Shown here piece after piece: positions 17,076 to 26,134 of a DNA stretch of 59,350 bases. The translations under genes were made by a program, and so were the position numbers. The notes beneath the pieces were generated by a model that saw nothing but the letters and a program-made list of their open reading frames with translations, had not been told where the DNA came from and searched no databases. Origin of the DNA: Lachnospiraceae bacterium (GTDB lineage: Bacteria; Bacillota; Clostridia; Lachnospirales; Lachnospiraceae); contig JAAUZH010000006.1 of NCBI GenBank assembly GCA_014804675.1, forward strand, positions 1-59,350, read 5' to 3'. How positions within the stretch are numbered: the first letter of the stretch is position 1; the number at the start of each line of letters is the position of its first letter.

Positions 17076-18224
17076 CTATTTTTTGTTATTATGAATCAGC
17101 ATATCCAGCACATGAAGGGCATATTTTTTGAATTCCTCAGGGCTGCGTTTTCTATCTTCCGTCAATTCAAAGTATAAATTCTTGTCTTCATAGCTTTTTT
17201 TGAAGACAGGAGTGAAAATGGTATCCCATTCCGGCAGATAAGTGCTTTCTTTTTTCGTATAGCAGTCGGAAGCGGAAGCCTGTCTGCGGAATGCCTTGTC
17301 CACATAGGAAGCTACGGATTTGTGCAGTGCAATATCTTCCATGGGAAGATAGTAGTATTCCCTGTAATTGGAATAAAAATATTTCAGCTCTTCCTTTAGG
17401 CATGGAACCTTTAAAAAACCTTCCGTGCCTTCACCGCTGAAATGGCAGCCCTTGCCATGGATAGCAATAGGCTTTGGAAAAGCAGTGTGGAATTTTATTT
17501 TCATGACCACCTCATAGGAACGGCTGCCGGATAAATCGTCATAATGATTTGCCGAAACTTTGACTACACGAAAGGGAATTAGCAGCATATCCATGTAGGA
17601 TAACATGGGAAGCAGCTGGAACATTCCCTGCATGTCTTCCCGATTGTGAAGAAAGAGCAGTTCCCTAAGCTGTGGGTCTTTTGTTTTTACATATTCATGA
17701 TAAACGGAAATCAGCTCTCCGCCGTTATATTTATCGTCTCTGGAAATCCCTAAAAAGGCTTCTACTGTTTTCTGTTTACAGTTTTCCAAATGCAGAATAT
17801 TTTTAAAGCTGGAAACCCGCTTATAAATATCGATTCCATTCATGGACGAGGAGCCGGCATCCGATTCCCTTTCCGGTTCTTTTGGATCAAAAGGAGCTTT
17901 CAGGCCAAACTCTTCACATTTTTGTTTCAAGTAAGGCAGATCAAAATTATTGCCATTATAATGGATTAAAGTATGGAAGCTTTTGCAAAGGGTAAGAAAT
18001 TCCTGTAAAATCAAGGGCTCTTCAATATAATCCTCTGCCAGATACTGAATCAGCTGCCAGCGGCCTTCCTCCCGGCACAGACACCCGATTAAATATAAAG
18101 AAGAGGATTGTGCAGCAAATCCCGTTGTTTCAATGTCTACAAATAAAATCCGGGAAAGCTCGTCTATGTGTTCGATGGGATAAGAGGATTCGTTAAAATC
18201 CATGGGCTTTTTAATCTTTTTCAT
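17076..18224 (-). CDS. YprB-like ribonuclease H-fold exonuclease domain protein
   Basis: A 382-residue protein with a DEDD-type ribonuclease H-like exonuclease domain (about 28-215). The first acidic motif is FVDIETTGF, the second lies in HYNGNNFDLPYLKQ, and HNREDMQGMF supplies the third. This is the architecture of YprB-type proteins of Firmicutes; cellular substrates are not well established. The C-terminal part is unassigned. It is the only housekeeping gene on the reverse strand here. Its promoter lies between it and element copy 2. Confidence 0.8.
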   Translation of the reverse strand: MKKIKKPMDFNESSYPIEHIDELSRILFVDIETTGFAAQSSSLYLIGCLCREEGRWQLIQYLAEDYIEEPLILQEFLTLCKSFHTLIHYNGNNFDLPYLKQKCEEFGLKAPFDPKEPERESDAGSSSMNGIDIYKRVSSFKNILHLENCKQKTVEAFLGISRDDKYNGGELISVYHEYVKTKDPQLRELLFLHNREDMQGMFQLLPMLSYMDMLLIPFRVVKVSANHYDDLSGSRSYEVVMKIKFHTAFPKPIAIHGKGCHFSGEGTEGFLKVPCLKEELKYFYSNYREYYYLPMEDIALHKSVASYVDKAFRRQASASDCYTKKESTYLPEWDTIFTPVFKKSYEDKNLYFELTEDRKRSPEEFKKYALHVLDMLIHNNKK

Positions 18225-18299
18225 AGTACCTCCTGAAGATGTGTTTTGTTCCGGATGGGCTAGAACACTTGTGTATCGTTTTCATTATGTTTCCAGACT

Positions 18300-18328
18300 A
18301 TCATAGCATATTTTGAGGGGATTTCCAA
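18300..18328 (-). promoter_or_regulatory. Promoter of the yprB-like gene
   Basis: On the reverse strand, TTGGAA is separated by 17 bases from TATGAT (TGC precedes, so also an extended -10). It lies between the tail of the composite element and the gene. Confidence 0.6.
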
Positions 18329-18374
18329 CTTTGGGGGAGAAAAAAATGTTGGGGGGAGGGGGTGGATGGGGGAC

Positions 18375-18522
18375 GTGGGAGCTGGCATAGCATATGGTAG
18401 ACTTCCGGGCACGCTTTCGCTCTGCAAAGACGCAGCGGTACTAACGCACCAAAATACGGTGCGTAAGTGCCGGCGACTTTGCCAAGGCCCTGAAGCCTAC
18501 CATATGCTATGCCAGCTCCCAC
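18375..18522 (-). repeat. Long hairpin A of element copy 2
   Basis: Arms 18375-18410 and 18487-18522 are 36 bases with two mismatched or wobble positions. On the minus strand the apical hairpin reads CGCACC-GTATTTT-GGTGCG: the closing T-A pair of the other copies has become C-G. The GC-GAAA-GC tetraloop hairpin is present. Confidence 0.85.
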
Positions 18523-18662
18523 TGTGTATCGAAAGCCCCCTCGCTGTATAAGGGTGCCTGGTGCAATTTTATTGGTAGCTTAAAGTAGGTGATGAGAAAA
18601 AAGGCTAAGTAAGGCTATACTACCGGGAAAGAGAGGGAACTTGTAGTGGCAGATGGAAAACA

Positions 18663-18888
18663 GCGGCAGAGGGATGGGGTCTGGGGCGCTGCATTGTTTT
18701 TTCGGGGGCTTTTACTTAACAGCCTGTTCAAAACCCAGGGAGAAATGGCCATGGACGGCCATTTCAGGCATATTGCGGCATGGACGCCGCTATATGCCGG
18801 CCCGGACGGCAGCCAAAACCTCCCCAGGCTGTTTAGTAAACGCCCCCGAAAAAACACAGCAACGCCCCAGACCCCATCCCTCTGCCGC
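18663..18888 (-). repeat. Long hairpin B of element copy 2
   Basis: Arms 18663-18726 and 18825-18888 (64 bases) are perfectly complementary over the outer 26 bases, with scattered mismatches inside. On the minus strand the two inner hairpins read GCGGC-GTCCAT-GCCGC and AATGGCC-GTCCAT-GGCCATT. The second has compensatory changes relative to copies 1 and 3. Confidence 0.85.
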
Positions 18889-19081
18889 GTCCCCCCTCTC
18901 ACCTCCCCCCTCCTTCCCACCCACCTGCAAAAAAAATCCTCATTTTTTGTAGTATTTTGTATAAAAAAATAGTAAAATGAAAAGGCAGGCAAGTGCATGT
19001 CAAAGCATTTTAAGAATTATATTGAAATAGAATTCAAATAGAAATTAAAATCTGTAAGTATAGAAGAAAGAAGGGCAAAGC

Positions 19082-20401
19082 ATGGGAGGAAGATTAACAT
19101 TTCACGGAGGAATTCATCCGTATGAGGGAAAAGACTTAAGCAAAGACAAACCCATTTTAGATGTAAATCCAAAAGGAGATTTAGTGTACCCTTTATCACA
19201 GCATATCGGAGCGCCGGCAGTGCCTGTTGTGGCAAAGGGAGATAAGGTATTGGCAGGCCAGAAGATTGCAGAGGCGGGTGGATACGTTTCGGCGCCTATT
19301 TATGCTACTGTTTCCGGTACGGTAAAGGCAATTGAACCAAGGCGGGTAGTGGTTGGGGACAGTGTCATGTCCATTGTAATCGAAAATGACGAACGGTATG
19401 AAGAGGTGGAATATGCACCGGTAAAGCCTCTTGCGGAAATGACAAGGGAAGAGATTTTAGAAAAGATTAAAGAAGCGGGAATTGTAGGAATGGGTGGCGC
19501 AGGATTCCCCACTCATGTGAAGCTTTCCCCGAAGGAGCCGGATAAAATTGATTATGTGATTGCAAACTGTGCGGAGTGCGAGCCTTATCTGACCTCCGAT
19601 TATAGAAGGATGTTGGAGGAGCCGGAAAAGCTTATTGAAGGCTTGAAGGTTTCCATGGCGCTTTTTCCAAATGCAAAGGGAATTCTGGCAGTGGAGGATA
19701 ATAAACCGGACTGTATTCAGATATTAAGGGAGCTGACAAAGGATGAGCCGGATATTCAGGTAAAGCCTTTAAAGACCAAGTATCCCCAGGGGGCAGAAAG
19801 GCAGTTGATTTATGCGGCTACCGGACGGGCTATTGATTCCACAAAGCTTCCGGCAGATGCAGGCTGCGTAGTGAATAATGTGGATACGATCGTAGCAATC
19901 AACAGAGCGGTAAGGGAAGGAAAGCCCCTTATGTACCGGATTGTAACGGTAACGGGAGATGCCATAAACAATCCAAGAAATTTCCGGGTGCGGATTGGCA
20001 CCAATTATCATGAGCTGATTGAAGAGGCAGGCGGTTTTAAGGAAGAGCCTGTAAAGATTATTTCAGGAGGCCCTATGATGGGCTTTGGTATTTTTGATCT
20101 GGATGTGCCCACTACGAAAACCGCCTCTGCGCTGCTTTGTCTGACGAAAGACGATGTTTCCGCCATGGAGCCCGGTCCCTGTATCAACTGCGGCAGATGT
20201 GTGGAGGTTTGTCCGGGACGGGTAGTGCCAAGTAGGCTGGCTGATTTTGCAGAGCATTATGAAGAAGAAAAGTTTTTGAAATGGAATGGCATGGAATGTT
20301 GTGAATGCGGATGCTGCAGTTATATCTGCCCGGCAAAACGGCCTTTGACCCAGTCCATTAAGTCCATGAGAAAAATCATATTAGGAAAAAAGAAAAAATA
20401 G
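19082..20401 (+). CDS. rnfC: Rnf complex subunit C (electron transport)
   Basis: A 439-residue peripheral subunit of the ferredoxin:NAD+ oxidoreductase (Rnf), which couples electron transfer to Na+ or H+ export. An N-terminal GGIHPYEGKDLS segment and a barrel-sandwich region are followed by the NADH/FMN-binding domain (GMGGAGFPTHVKL near residue 138 and NCAECEPYL). Two [4Fe-4S] motifs, CINCGRCVEVCPGR and CCECGCCSYICPAKRP, lie near the C-terminus. GAAGGGC precedes the start. It is the first gene of rnfCDGEAB. Confidence 0.94.
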   Translation: MGGRLTFHGGIHPYEGKDLSKDKPILDVNPKGDLVYPLSQHIGAPAVPVVAKGDKVLAGQKIAEAGGYVSAPIYATVSGTVKAIEPRRVVVGDSVMSIVIENDERYEEVEYAPVKPLAEMTREEILEKIKEAGIVGMGGAGFPTHVKLSPKEPDKIDYVIANCAECEPYLTSDYRRMLEEPEKLIEGLKVSMALFPNAKGILAVEDNKPDCIQILRELTKDEPDIQVKPLKTKYPQGAERQLIYAATGRAIDSTKLPADAGCVVNNVDTIVAINRAVREGKPLMYRIVTVTGDAINNPRNFRVRIGTNYHELIEEAGGFKEEPVKIISGGPMMGFGIFDLDVPTTKTASALLCLTKDDVSAMEPGPCINCGRCVEVCPGRVVPSRLADFAEHYEEEKFLKWNGMECCECGCCSYICPAKRPLTQSIKSMRKIILGKKKK

Positions 20402-20413
20402 GAGGAAATGAAC

Positions 20414-21346
20414 GTGAGCGATTTAATGAAGGTTTCATCAAATCCCCATATCCGGTCTAAAGTGACTACCGGCAATATTATGCTTTGCGTGATACTGGCA
20501 TTGCTGCCTACTACCTTTTTCGGAATCTACAATTTTGGAGTACGCGCCCTGGTTCTGATTCTGGTTACGGTTGCGGCGGCGGTATTATCGGAAACTATCT
20601 TTAATAAAATATGTAAAAAGAAAAATACCATTGGCGATTTATCGGCAGTAGTAACAGGGCTTTTACTGGCACTGAACCTGCCTGCATCCGCACCCTGGTG
20701 GATTGGGGTCATAGGAGGGGCTTTTGCCATTGTGGTAGTAAAAATGCTATTTGGCGGATTGGGACAGAATTTTATGAATCCGGCTTTAGGAGCCAGATGC
20801 TTTTTGCTGATTTCCTTTACTTCCATTATGACGAATTTTGAATGGGACGGTTATACGGGAGCAACTCCTCTTGCGTCATTAAAAGCCGGGGAACAAGTGG
20901 ACACCGTATCCATGATTATCGGAAAAACGGCAGGAACCATTGGAGAAACTTCCATGATAGCTATTTTAATAGGAGCCTGCATTCTGATTTTCGTGGGAGC
21001 CATTGATTTGAAGATTCCTTTCAGCTATCTTGGTTCCTTTGTGGTGTTTCTGATTTTGTTTTCCGGACATGGATGGAGCCCGTCTTACATAAGCGCACAG
21101 CTTGCAGGGGGCGGATTGATGTTAGGAGCCTTTTTTATGGCAACGGATTATGTGACCAGGCCCATTACAAAAAGAGGGCAATATGTATACGGCATCATTC
21201 TTGGTATTTTAACAGGGATTTTCCGTATTTACGGAGCAAGTGCGGAAGGCGTTTCTTATGCGATTATTTTAGGCAATCTGCTGGTGCCCCTGATTGAAAG
21301 GGTGACACTTCCCAGGGGCTTTGGCAAAGGAGGGGAAAAAGCATGA
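20414..21346 (+). CDS. rnfD: Rnf complex subunit D
   Basis: An integral membrane flavoprotein of about 310 residues with multiple helices. It carries a YTGATPLASLK segment (about residue 150), where FMN is attached covalently to threonine in this family. GTG is taken as the start because GGAGG lies 8 bases upstream; an ATG at 20408 is only 2 bases from that site. It overlaps rnfG by 4 bases (ATGA), so the two are translationally coupled. Confidence 0.92.
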   Translation: MSDLMKVSSNPHIRSKVTTGNIMLCVILALLPTTFFGIYNFGVRALVLILVTVAAAVLSETIFNKICKKKNTIGDLSAVVTGLLLALNLPASAPWWIGVIGGAFAIVVVKMLFGGLGQNFMNPALGARCFLLISFTSIMTNFEWDGYTGATPLASLKAGEQVDTVSMIIGKTAGTIGETSMIAILIGACILIFVGAIDLKIPFSYLGSFVVFLILFSGHGWSPSYISAQLAGGGLMLGAFFMATDYVTRPITKRGQYVYGIILGILTGIFRIYGASAEGVSYAIILGNLLVPLIERVTLPRGFGKGGEKA

Positions 21347-21969
21347 AAAGTATGTTGAGGGATACGTTGATACTGTTTTTGATTACCCTGATTGCCGGCT
21401 GTGCCCTTGGGGTGGTTTATGAAGTGACAAAGGCGCCGATTGAGAATCAGAAGCTTAAGGCAAGACAGGAAGCATGTCAGGAAGTATTTGCAGAGGCTCT
21501 GGAGTTTGAAGAAGTAGAAAGCATGGATGCTTCAACAAATCAAGAGATTTTAAGAAATCTGGGATTCAATCAGGTTTCCATCGAAACGGTGATGATTGCA
21601 AAGGATGAAAGCCATGCTCCTATAGGGCTTGTACTTACGGTAACGGATCATGAGGGCTATGGCGGGGATATCCAGTTTATGATGGGCATTCAGGCAGATG
21701 GCACGTTAAACGGCATTTCCATTTTGGCTATCGGAGAAACCCCCGGACTTGGAATGAAGGCGGAAGAGGTATTAAAGCCTCAGTTTGTCAATAAGAAGGT
21801 GGAGCAGTTCACCTATACCAAATCAGGCGCTCTGTCAGAAAGCGAGATTGATGCCATAAGCGGCGCTACCATTACGACCAATGCCGTGACCAATGGCGTC
21901 AACGGAGGGCTTGCTTATTTTCATGAAAAATATGAAGAAATCGTGAAGGGAGGGAATGGCAATGAATAG
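21343..21969 (+). CDS. rnfG: Rnf complex subunit G
   Basis: A 208-residue subunit with one N-terminal transmembrane helix (about 6-28) and an extracytoplasmic FMN-binding domain. The flavinylation motif SGATITT (about residues 174-180) supplies the threonine that receives FMN. GIQADGTLNGISIL and ETPGLGMKAE are the usual preceding strands. It overlaps rnfD at ATGA and rnfE by 8 bases. Confidence 0.93.
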   Translation: MKSMLRDTLILFLITLIAGCALGVVYEVTKAPIENQKLKARQEACQEVFAEALEFEEVESMDASTNQEILRNLGFNQVSIETVMIAKDESHAPIGLVLTVTDHEGYGGDIQFMMGIQADGTLNGISILAIGETPGLGMKAEEVLKPQFVNKKVEQFTYTKSGALSESEIDAISGATITTNAVTNGVNGGLAYFHEKYEEIVKGGNGNE

Positions 21970-23008
21970 TGGAAAAGAAAGATTGATAAACGGCATTATT
22001 AAGGAAAACCCTACCTTTGTGCTTATGCTGGGCATGTGCCCCACACTGGCGGTTACCACGTCTGCCATGAACGGGCTTGGAATGGGGCTGACCACTACGG
22101 TGGTCCTTGCGCTTAGCAATGTGTTTATTTCCCTTCTTAGAAATATCATTCCGGATAAAGTGAGGATTCCGGCTTTTATCGTCATTATTGCCTCTTTTGT
22201 TACCATGCTGGAGCTGCTTTTAGAAGGCTTTCTTCCTTCCCTGTATGCCGCCCTTGGAATCTATATTCCTTTAATCGTGGTAAACTGTATTATTTTAGGA
22301 AGGGCAGAAGCCTATGCTTCTAAAAATCCTGTCTTTTCCTCTTTTTTTGACGGCCTTGGCATGGGTCTTGGATTTTCCATTGCCCTGACCTGCATCGGTG
22401 CAGTAAGGGAACTGTTAGGAGCGGGGGATTTGTTTGGATTTCATATTATGCCTACTGCTGACTATCCATGGCTGCTTGGAGGAAAGGAAATCGCATTTTT
22501 TACCCCTGCCAGCATTTTTGTCCTGGCGCCGGGAGCATTTTTCGTTCTTGCCTGCCTGACTGCCATCCAGAACAAGGTAAAGCTGGAAGGAGAGAAAAAG
22601 GGAAAGGATATGAGCAAAATCGGTTCCGGCTGCAGCGAGGACTGCATGAACTGTGGGGAAGAGGGCTGTGGCAGGAGAAGGTTCTATGATACTGAGGCCA
22701 GTGAAGGTCCTGTAGGAAAGAAAGAAGTGCAAAGAACGGAACAGAAGAATACAGAGAGACAGAAGAATATCGGGCAACAGAAGAAAGAAAAGAAACAAAA
22801 GGAAGCTGGGCAACAGAAGAAAGAAGAGCAACAAAAAGAAGCCGGGCAACAGAAGAATGTAAAGGAAACGAGAAAAGAGCAGCAAAAAACAGAAGAACAG
22901 AAAACAAAACAGAAGAATACAGAGAAAAAGAAAAAATCAGAACAGAAAGATGCCAAAAAGGGAAATAGCATAGAAAAAAAGGAAAGGGAGGAAAAAAACA
23001 ATGAGTGA
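21962..23008 (+). CDS. rnfE: Rnf complex subunit E with a long charged C-terminal extension
   Basis: The first 205 residues are a normal RnfE membrane subunit (six hydrophobic segments; NPTFVLMLGMCPTLAVT and GMGLGFSIALTCIGAVREL). A cysteine cluster (CSEDCMNCGEEGC) follows, then about 97 residues of low-complexity Lys/Gln/Glu/Asn repeats built around GQQKKE and TEQKN units. Typical RnfE proteins end near 200-230 residues. The start is set by GGGAGGG 7 bases upstream of the second ATG. The tail is in frame to a stop that overlaps rnfA by 8 bases. Confidence 0.9.
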   Translation: MNSGKERLINGIIKENPTFVLMLGMCPTLAVTTSAMNGLGMGLTTTVVLALSNVFISLLRNIIPDKVRIPAFIVIIASFVTMLELLLEGFLPSLYAALGIYIPLIVVNCIILGRAEAYASKNPVFSSFFDGLGMGLGFSIALTCIGAVRELLGAGDLFGFHIMPTADYPWLLGGKEIAFFTPASIFVLAPGAFFVLACLTAIQNKVKLEGEKKGKDMSKIGSGCSEDCMNCGEEGCGRRRFYDTEASEGPVGKKEVQRTEQKNTERQKNIGQQKKEKKQKEAGQQKKEEQQKEAGQQKNVKETRKEQQKTEEQKTKQKNTEKKKKSEQKDAKKGNSIEKKEREEKNNE

Positions 23009-23576
23009 GTTGATTATCATAGCCATCGGTTCGGCGCTTGTAAGCAATGTGGTATTAAGCCAGTTTTTAGGGCTCTGCCCCTTTCTTGGAGTTTCCAAAA
23101 AGGTGGAGACAGCAGCCGGTATGGGAACGGCGGTTATATTTGTAATCACGTTGGCCTCCCTTGTATGCAGCGTTATCTATCAGTTCCTGCTGCAGCCCTT
23201 AAATATTACGTATTTGCAGACCATTGTGTTTATTCTGCTGATTGCTGCACTGGTGCAATTCGTGGAAATGTTCTTAAAGAAGTATATGCCGCCTCTTTAT
23301 GAGTCCTTAGGCGTATATCTTCCTTTGATTACTACAAACTGTGCCGTGCTGGGCGTTGCACTTACCAATGTACAGAAAACCTATGGAATCTTAAAAAGCG
23401 TGGTAAACGGTTTTTCTACTGCCCTTGGGTTTACCATTTCCATTATCATTCTTGCGGGAATCCGGGAAAAGATGGAGCACAATGACGTGCCGGCACCCTT
23501 TCGGGGAATGCCTATCGTCTTAGTGACGGCAGGACTTATGGCAATTGCATTTTGCGGCTTTTCCGGCTTGTTATAG
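23001..23576 (+). CDS. rnfA: Rnf complex subunit A
   Basis: A 191-residue integral membrane subunit homologous to RnfE and NqrE/D. It has six hydrophobic segments; SNVVLSQFLGLCPFLGVSKK near the N-terminus and LGVYLPLITTNCAVLGVAL in the middle are diagnostic. GGGAGG lies within the end of rnfE, and the genes overlap by 8 bases. Together with RnfE it forms the membrane core that holds an iron-sulfur centre between the halves. Confidence 0.94.
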   Translation: MSELIIIAIGSALVSNVVLSQFLGLCPFLGVSKKVETAAGMGTAVIFVITLASLVCSVIYQFLLQPLNITYLQTIVFILLIAALVQFVEMFLKKYMPPLYESLGVYLPLITTNCAVLGVALTNVQKTYGILKSVVNGFSTALGFTISIIILAGIREKMEHNDVPAPFRGMPIVLVTAGLMAIAFCGFSGLL

Positions 23577-23588
23577 GAGGGTGAGACT

Positions 23589-24386
23589 ATGAATATTGTT
23601 GGGATTTTCATTGCGGCAGGAGTGGTCAGCATTACGGGCCTGCTCATTGGGTTGTTTTTAGGAGCTGCCGGCATTAAGTTCAAAGTGGAAGTGGATGAAA
23701 AGGAGGAAGCGGTTTTGGCGGCGCTTCCGGGAAATAACTGTGGCGGCTGCGGGTTTGCAGGCTGTTCCGGTCTGGCGGCAGCCATTGCCAAAGGAGAGGC
23801 AGCCGTAAATGCCTGTCCGGTAGGCGGCGAGCCGGTAGGAGAAAAGATTGCGGAAATTATGGGCGTGGAAGCGGAGGCAGGAGAAAAAATGATAGCTTTC
23901 GTAAAGTGTGCCGGCGACTGTGACAAGGCAAGGCTGGATTATGATTATACCGGAGTGGAGGACTGCCGGATGCTTGCGTTTGTTCCAAATGGCGGGCCCA
24001 AAAGCTGTAATGACGGCTGTCTGGGATTTGGCTCCTGCGTAAAGGTTTGTCCCTTTGATGCTATCCATGTGGTAAACGGGGTGGCTGTAGTGGATAAAGA
24101 GGCATGTAAGGCATGTGGAAAGTGCGTGGAGGTATGCCCGAAGCATTTAATTGAACTGATTCCTTATAAGAGCCAATATGCAGTGGCATGTTCTTCAAAG
24201 GAAAAAGGGCCTGTTACCATGAAAGACTGTCAGGCAGGCTGTATCGGCTGTGGAATCTGCGTAAAGCAGTGCGAACATGGGGCGGTTTCCGTATCGGATT
24301 TCCATGCTTCCATCAATCAGGAAAAATGCACAGGCTGCGGCGCATGTGAGAAAAAATGTCCAAAGAAAAGTATTGTAAGCCTGTAA
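23589..24386 (+). CDS. rnfB: Rnf complex subunit B (ferredoxin-type)
   Basis: A 265-residue subunit with an N-terminal membrane anchor (about 3-26) and a four-cysteine cluster domain (NCGGCGFAGCSG ... CPVGG). Ferredoxin-like [4Fe-4S] motifs follow, including CVKVCPFDAIHV, CKACGKCVEVCPKHL, CIGCGICVKQCEHGA and CTGCGACEKKCPKKS. It accepts electrons from reduced ferredoxin. AGGAGGG lies upstream of the ATG. It is the last gene of the rnf operon. Confidence 0.94.
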   Translation: MNIVGIFIAAGVVSITGLLIGLFLGAAGIKFKVEVDEKEEAVLAALPGNNCGGCGFAGCSGLAAAIAKGEAAVNACPVGGEPVGEKIAEIMGVEAEAGEKMIAFVKCAGDCDKARLDYDYTGVEDCRMLAFVPNGGPKSCNDGCLGFGSCVKVCPFDAIHVVNGVAVVDKEACKACGKCVEVCPKHLIELIPYKSQYAVACSSKEKGPVTMKDCQAGCIGCGICVKQCEHGAVSVSDFHASINQEKCTGCGACEKKCPKKSIVSL

Positions 24387-24516
24387 ATAGTTTATTATAA
24401 TGAGAAAGTTAGGATTTATGGAAAAAAGACATAGAAAAGCAGCAGAATGGAAATGCTGAATAGGAAATGCAGAACAGGAAAGGCTGTAGTCCCAGACAGG
24501 AAGGAGCAAAGACAGA

Positions 24517-25896
24517 ATGAAAAGAGAAAGTATCTGGAATAAGTATACAAAAGAACAGCTAAAGGAATTGGAAGCCCTTAGTGAAAATTATCGTCATTTT
24601 TTGGATGAAGGAAAAACAGAACGGGAATGCGTATCCCAAATCGTGAACCGGATTGAAGAGGAAGGCTATGTGGAGTTAGAGCGAATCCGGAGGGAAAAGA
24701 AAAAGCTGAAGGCAGGAGATAAGATTTATGCGGTGAATATGGATAAAAATGTGATCCTGTTCCAGATTGGCTCCAAAGCTTTTGAAGAGGGCATGAATAT
24801 TTTAGGAGCTCATATTGATTCCCCGAGGCTTGATATCAAGCAGAATCCTTTATATGAAGAAGGAGATTTTGCATATCTGGACACCCATTATTATGGCGGC
24901 ATTAAAAAATACCAGTGGGTAACCATTCCTCTTTCCATTCACGGAGTGGTTGTAAAAAAAGACGGTTCCACCGTGTTGATAAATATAGGAGAGGATGAGG
25001 AAGACCCGGTATTTTTTATTTCGGATTTGCTGATCCATCTGGCAGGGGAGCAGATGGATAAAAAGGCAAGTAAAGTGATTGAAGGAGAAGCTCTGGATAT
25101 TATCGTAGGGAATAAGCCTTTGGAGGGGGAAGAAAAGGATAAGGTAAAGGCTGGAATCCTGAAGATTTTAAAAGAGGAATACGACATAGAGGAAGAGGAT
25201 TTCATTTCTGCAGAGCTGGAAGTGGTTCCGGCAGGAAAGGCAAAGGATGCGGGCTTTGACCGTAGCATGATTTTAGCCTATGGACAGGACGACAGGGTTT
25301 GCGCCTACAGTTCTTTAGAGGCAATGCTGCAGGTAAAGAAGGTAAAACGTACCGGCTGTTGTATTTTAGTGGATAAAGAAGAAATCGGAAGCGTAGGGGC
25401 AACTGGTATGCAGTCTAAATTCTTTGAAAACTGCGTAGCGGAAATCATGGAGCTTGCCGGGCAGTTTTCCGAGCTTGCCCTTAGAAGGTGTCTGGCAAAT
25501 TCCAGAATGCTCTCTTCTGATGTGGGAGCAGGCTTTGACCCGGGCTTTGCCTCCAGCTTTGATAAAAACAATGTAGCATATCTGGGACATGGAATGATTT
25601 TAAAAAAATATACCGGAGCAAGAGGAAAATCGGGTTCCAATGATGCCAATGCGGAATATATCGGATTCCTTCGGAACATCATGGAAGAGGCGGATGTTAC
25701 TTTCCAGACCGCAGAGCTTGGAAAAGTAGATGCGGGAGGAGGCGGAACCATTGCCTACATTCTTTCCTTGTATGGAATGAATGTAATTGACTGCGGCGTT
25801 CCGGTGTTGAATATGCATGCTCCTTTTGAAGCTACAAGCAAGGCTGACCTTTATGAGGTAAAAAGAGGATATGAAGCATTTTTAAGAGCGGAATGA
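24517..25896 (+). CDS. M18 family aminopeptidase
   Basis: A 459-residue metallopeptidase of family M18 (aspartyl or leucyl aminopeptidase type). Visible metal and catalytic elements are GAHIDSPRLD (metal His and Asp), DKEEIGSVGATGM (catalytic Glu pair), and the C-terminal HAPFEATSKADLYE. Such enzymes form large dodecamers in the cytosol and remove N-terminal residues from peptides. It starts after AAGGAGC, 130 bases beyond rnfB, and is followed by a terminator. Confidence 0.92.
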   Translation: MKRESIWNKYTKEQLKELEALSENYRHFLDEGKTERECVSQIVNRIEEEGYVELERIRREKKKLKAGDKIYAVNMDKNVILFQIGSKAFEEGMNILGAHIDSPRLDIKQNPLYEEGDFAYLDTHYYGGIKKYQWVTIPLSIHGVVVKKDGSTVLINIGEDEEDPVFFISDLLIHLAGEQMDKKASKVIEGEALDIIVGNKPLEGEEKDKVKAGILKILKEEYDIEEEDFISAELEVVPAGKAKDAGFDRSMILAYGQDDRVCAYSSLEAMLQVKKVKRTGCCILVDKEEIGSVGATGMQSKFFENCVAEIMELAGQFSELALRRCLANSRMLSSDVGAGFDPGFASSFDKNNVAYLGHGMILKKYTGARGKSGSNDANAEYIGFLRNIMEEADVTFQTAELGKVDAGGGGTIAYILSLYGMNVIDCGVPVLNMHAPFEATSKADLYEVKRGYEAFLRAE

Positions 25897-25921
25897 GCAG
25901 ACTGAAATAAGAAAATCAGGT

Positions 25922-25965
25922 AAAAAACGGATGATGCGAAAAAAGCATGGTCCGTTTTTTTTTGT
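25922..25965 (+). terminator. Rho-independent terminator after the aminopeptidase gene
   Basis: AAAAAACGGA..ATGC pairs with GCAT..TCCGTTTTTT around a 2-by-2 internal loop and is followed by a T-run. Confidence 0.75.
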
Positions 25966-26074
25966 ATTTTTAATTTTATGGTGCAACCTTTTGCCAGTCT
26001 ATGGGATATTCATAATAAGAAGGTATATAGTTATAACTGTAACTTTTCATGACATTTATGTTAAGGAAAGTTTA

Positions 26075-26103
26075 TTGTAATAGTTTTGTGCAATTTATAT
26101 AAT
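26075..26103 (+). promoter_or_regulatory. Promoter of the XRE-AbrB regulator gene
   Basis: TTGTAA is separated by 17 bases from a consensus TATAAT, 31 bases before the ATG. Confidence 0.65.
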
Positions 26104-26134
26104 TTTAAGTAGTAAGGCAGGAGACTGGAAAAGC

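Larger units (their letters stand above)
18341..18905 (-). repeat. Composite B-A double-hairpin element, copy 2 (reverse)
   Basis: The reverse-strand copy of the composite element: read on the minus strand the order is again B then A. It sits between the divergent yprB-like and rnfC genes with its A end facing the yprB promoter. The A-entry motif (TTTCGAT then CAGT), the ACGTCC exit and the CCCTCCCC tail are all recognisable. The spacer between B and A is about 140 bases and little conserved. Confidence 0.8.

Noticed and set aside
22684..23001. Reverse-strand Phe/Ser/Cys-rich frames opposite the RnfE tail
   Set aside because: They arise from the purine-rich repeat DNA on the forward strand and have no start signals.
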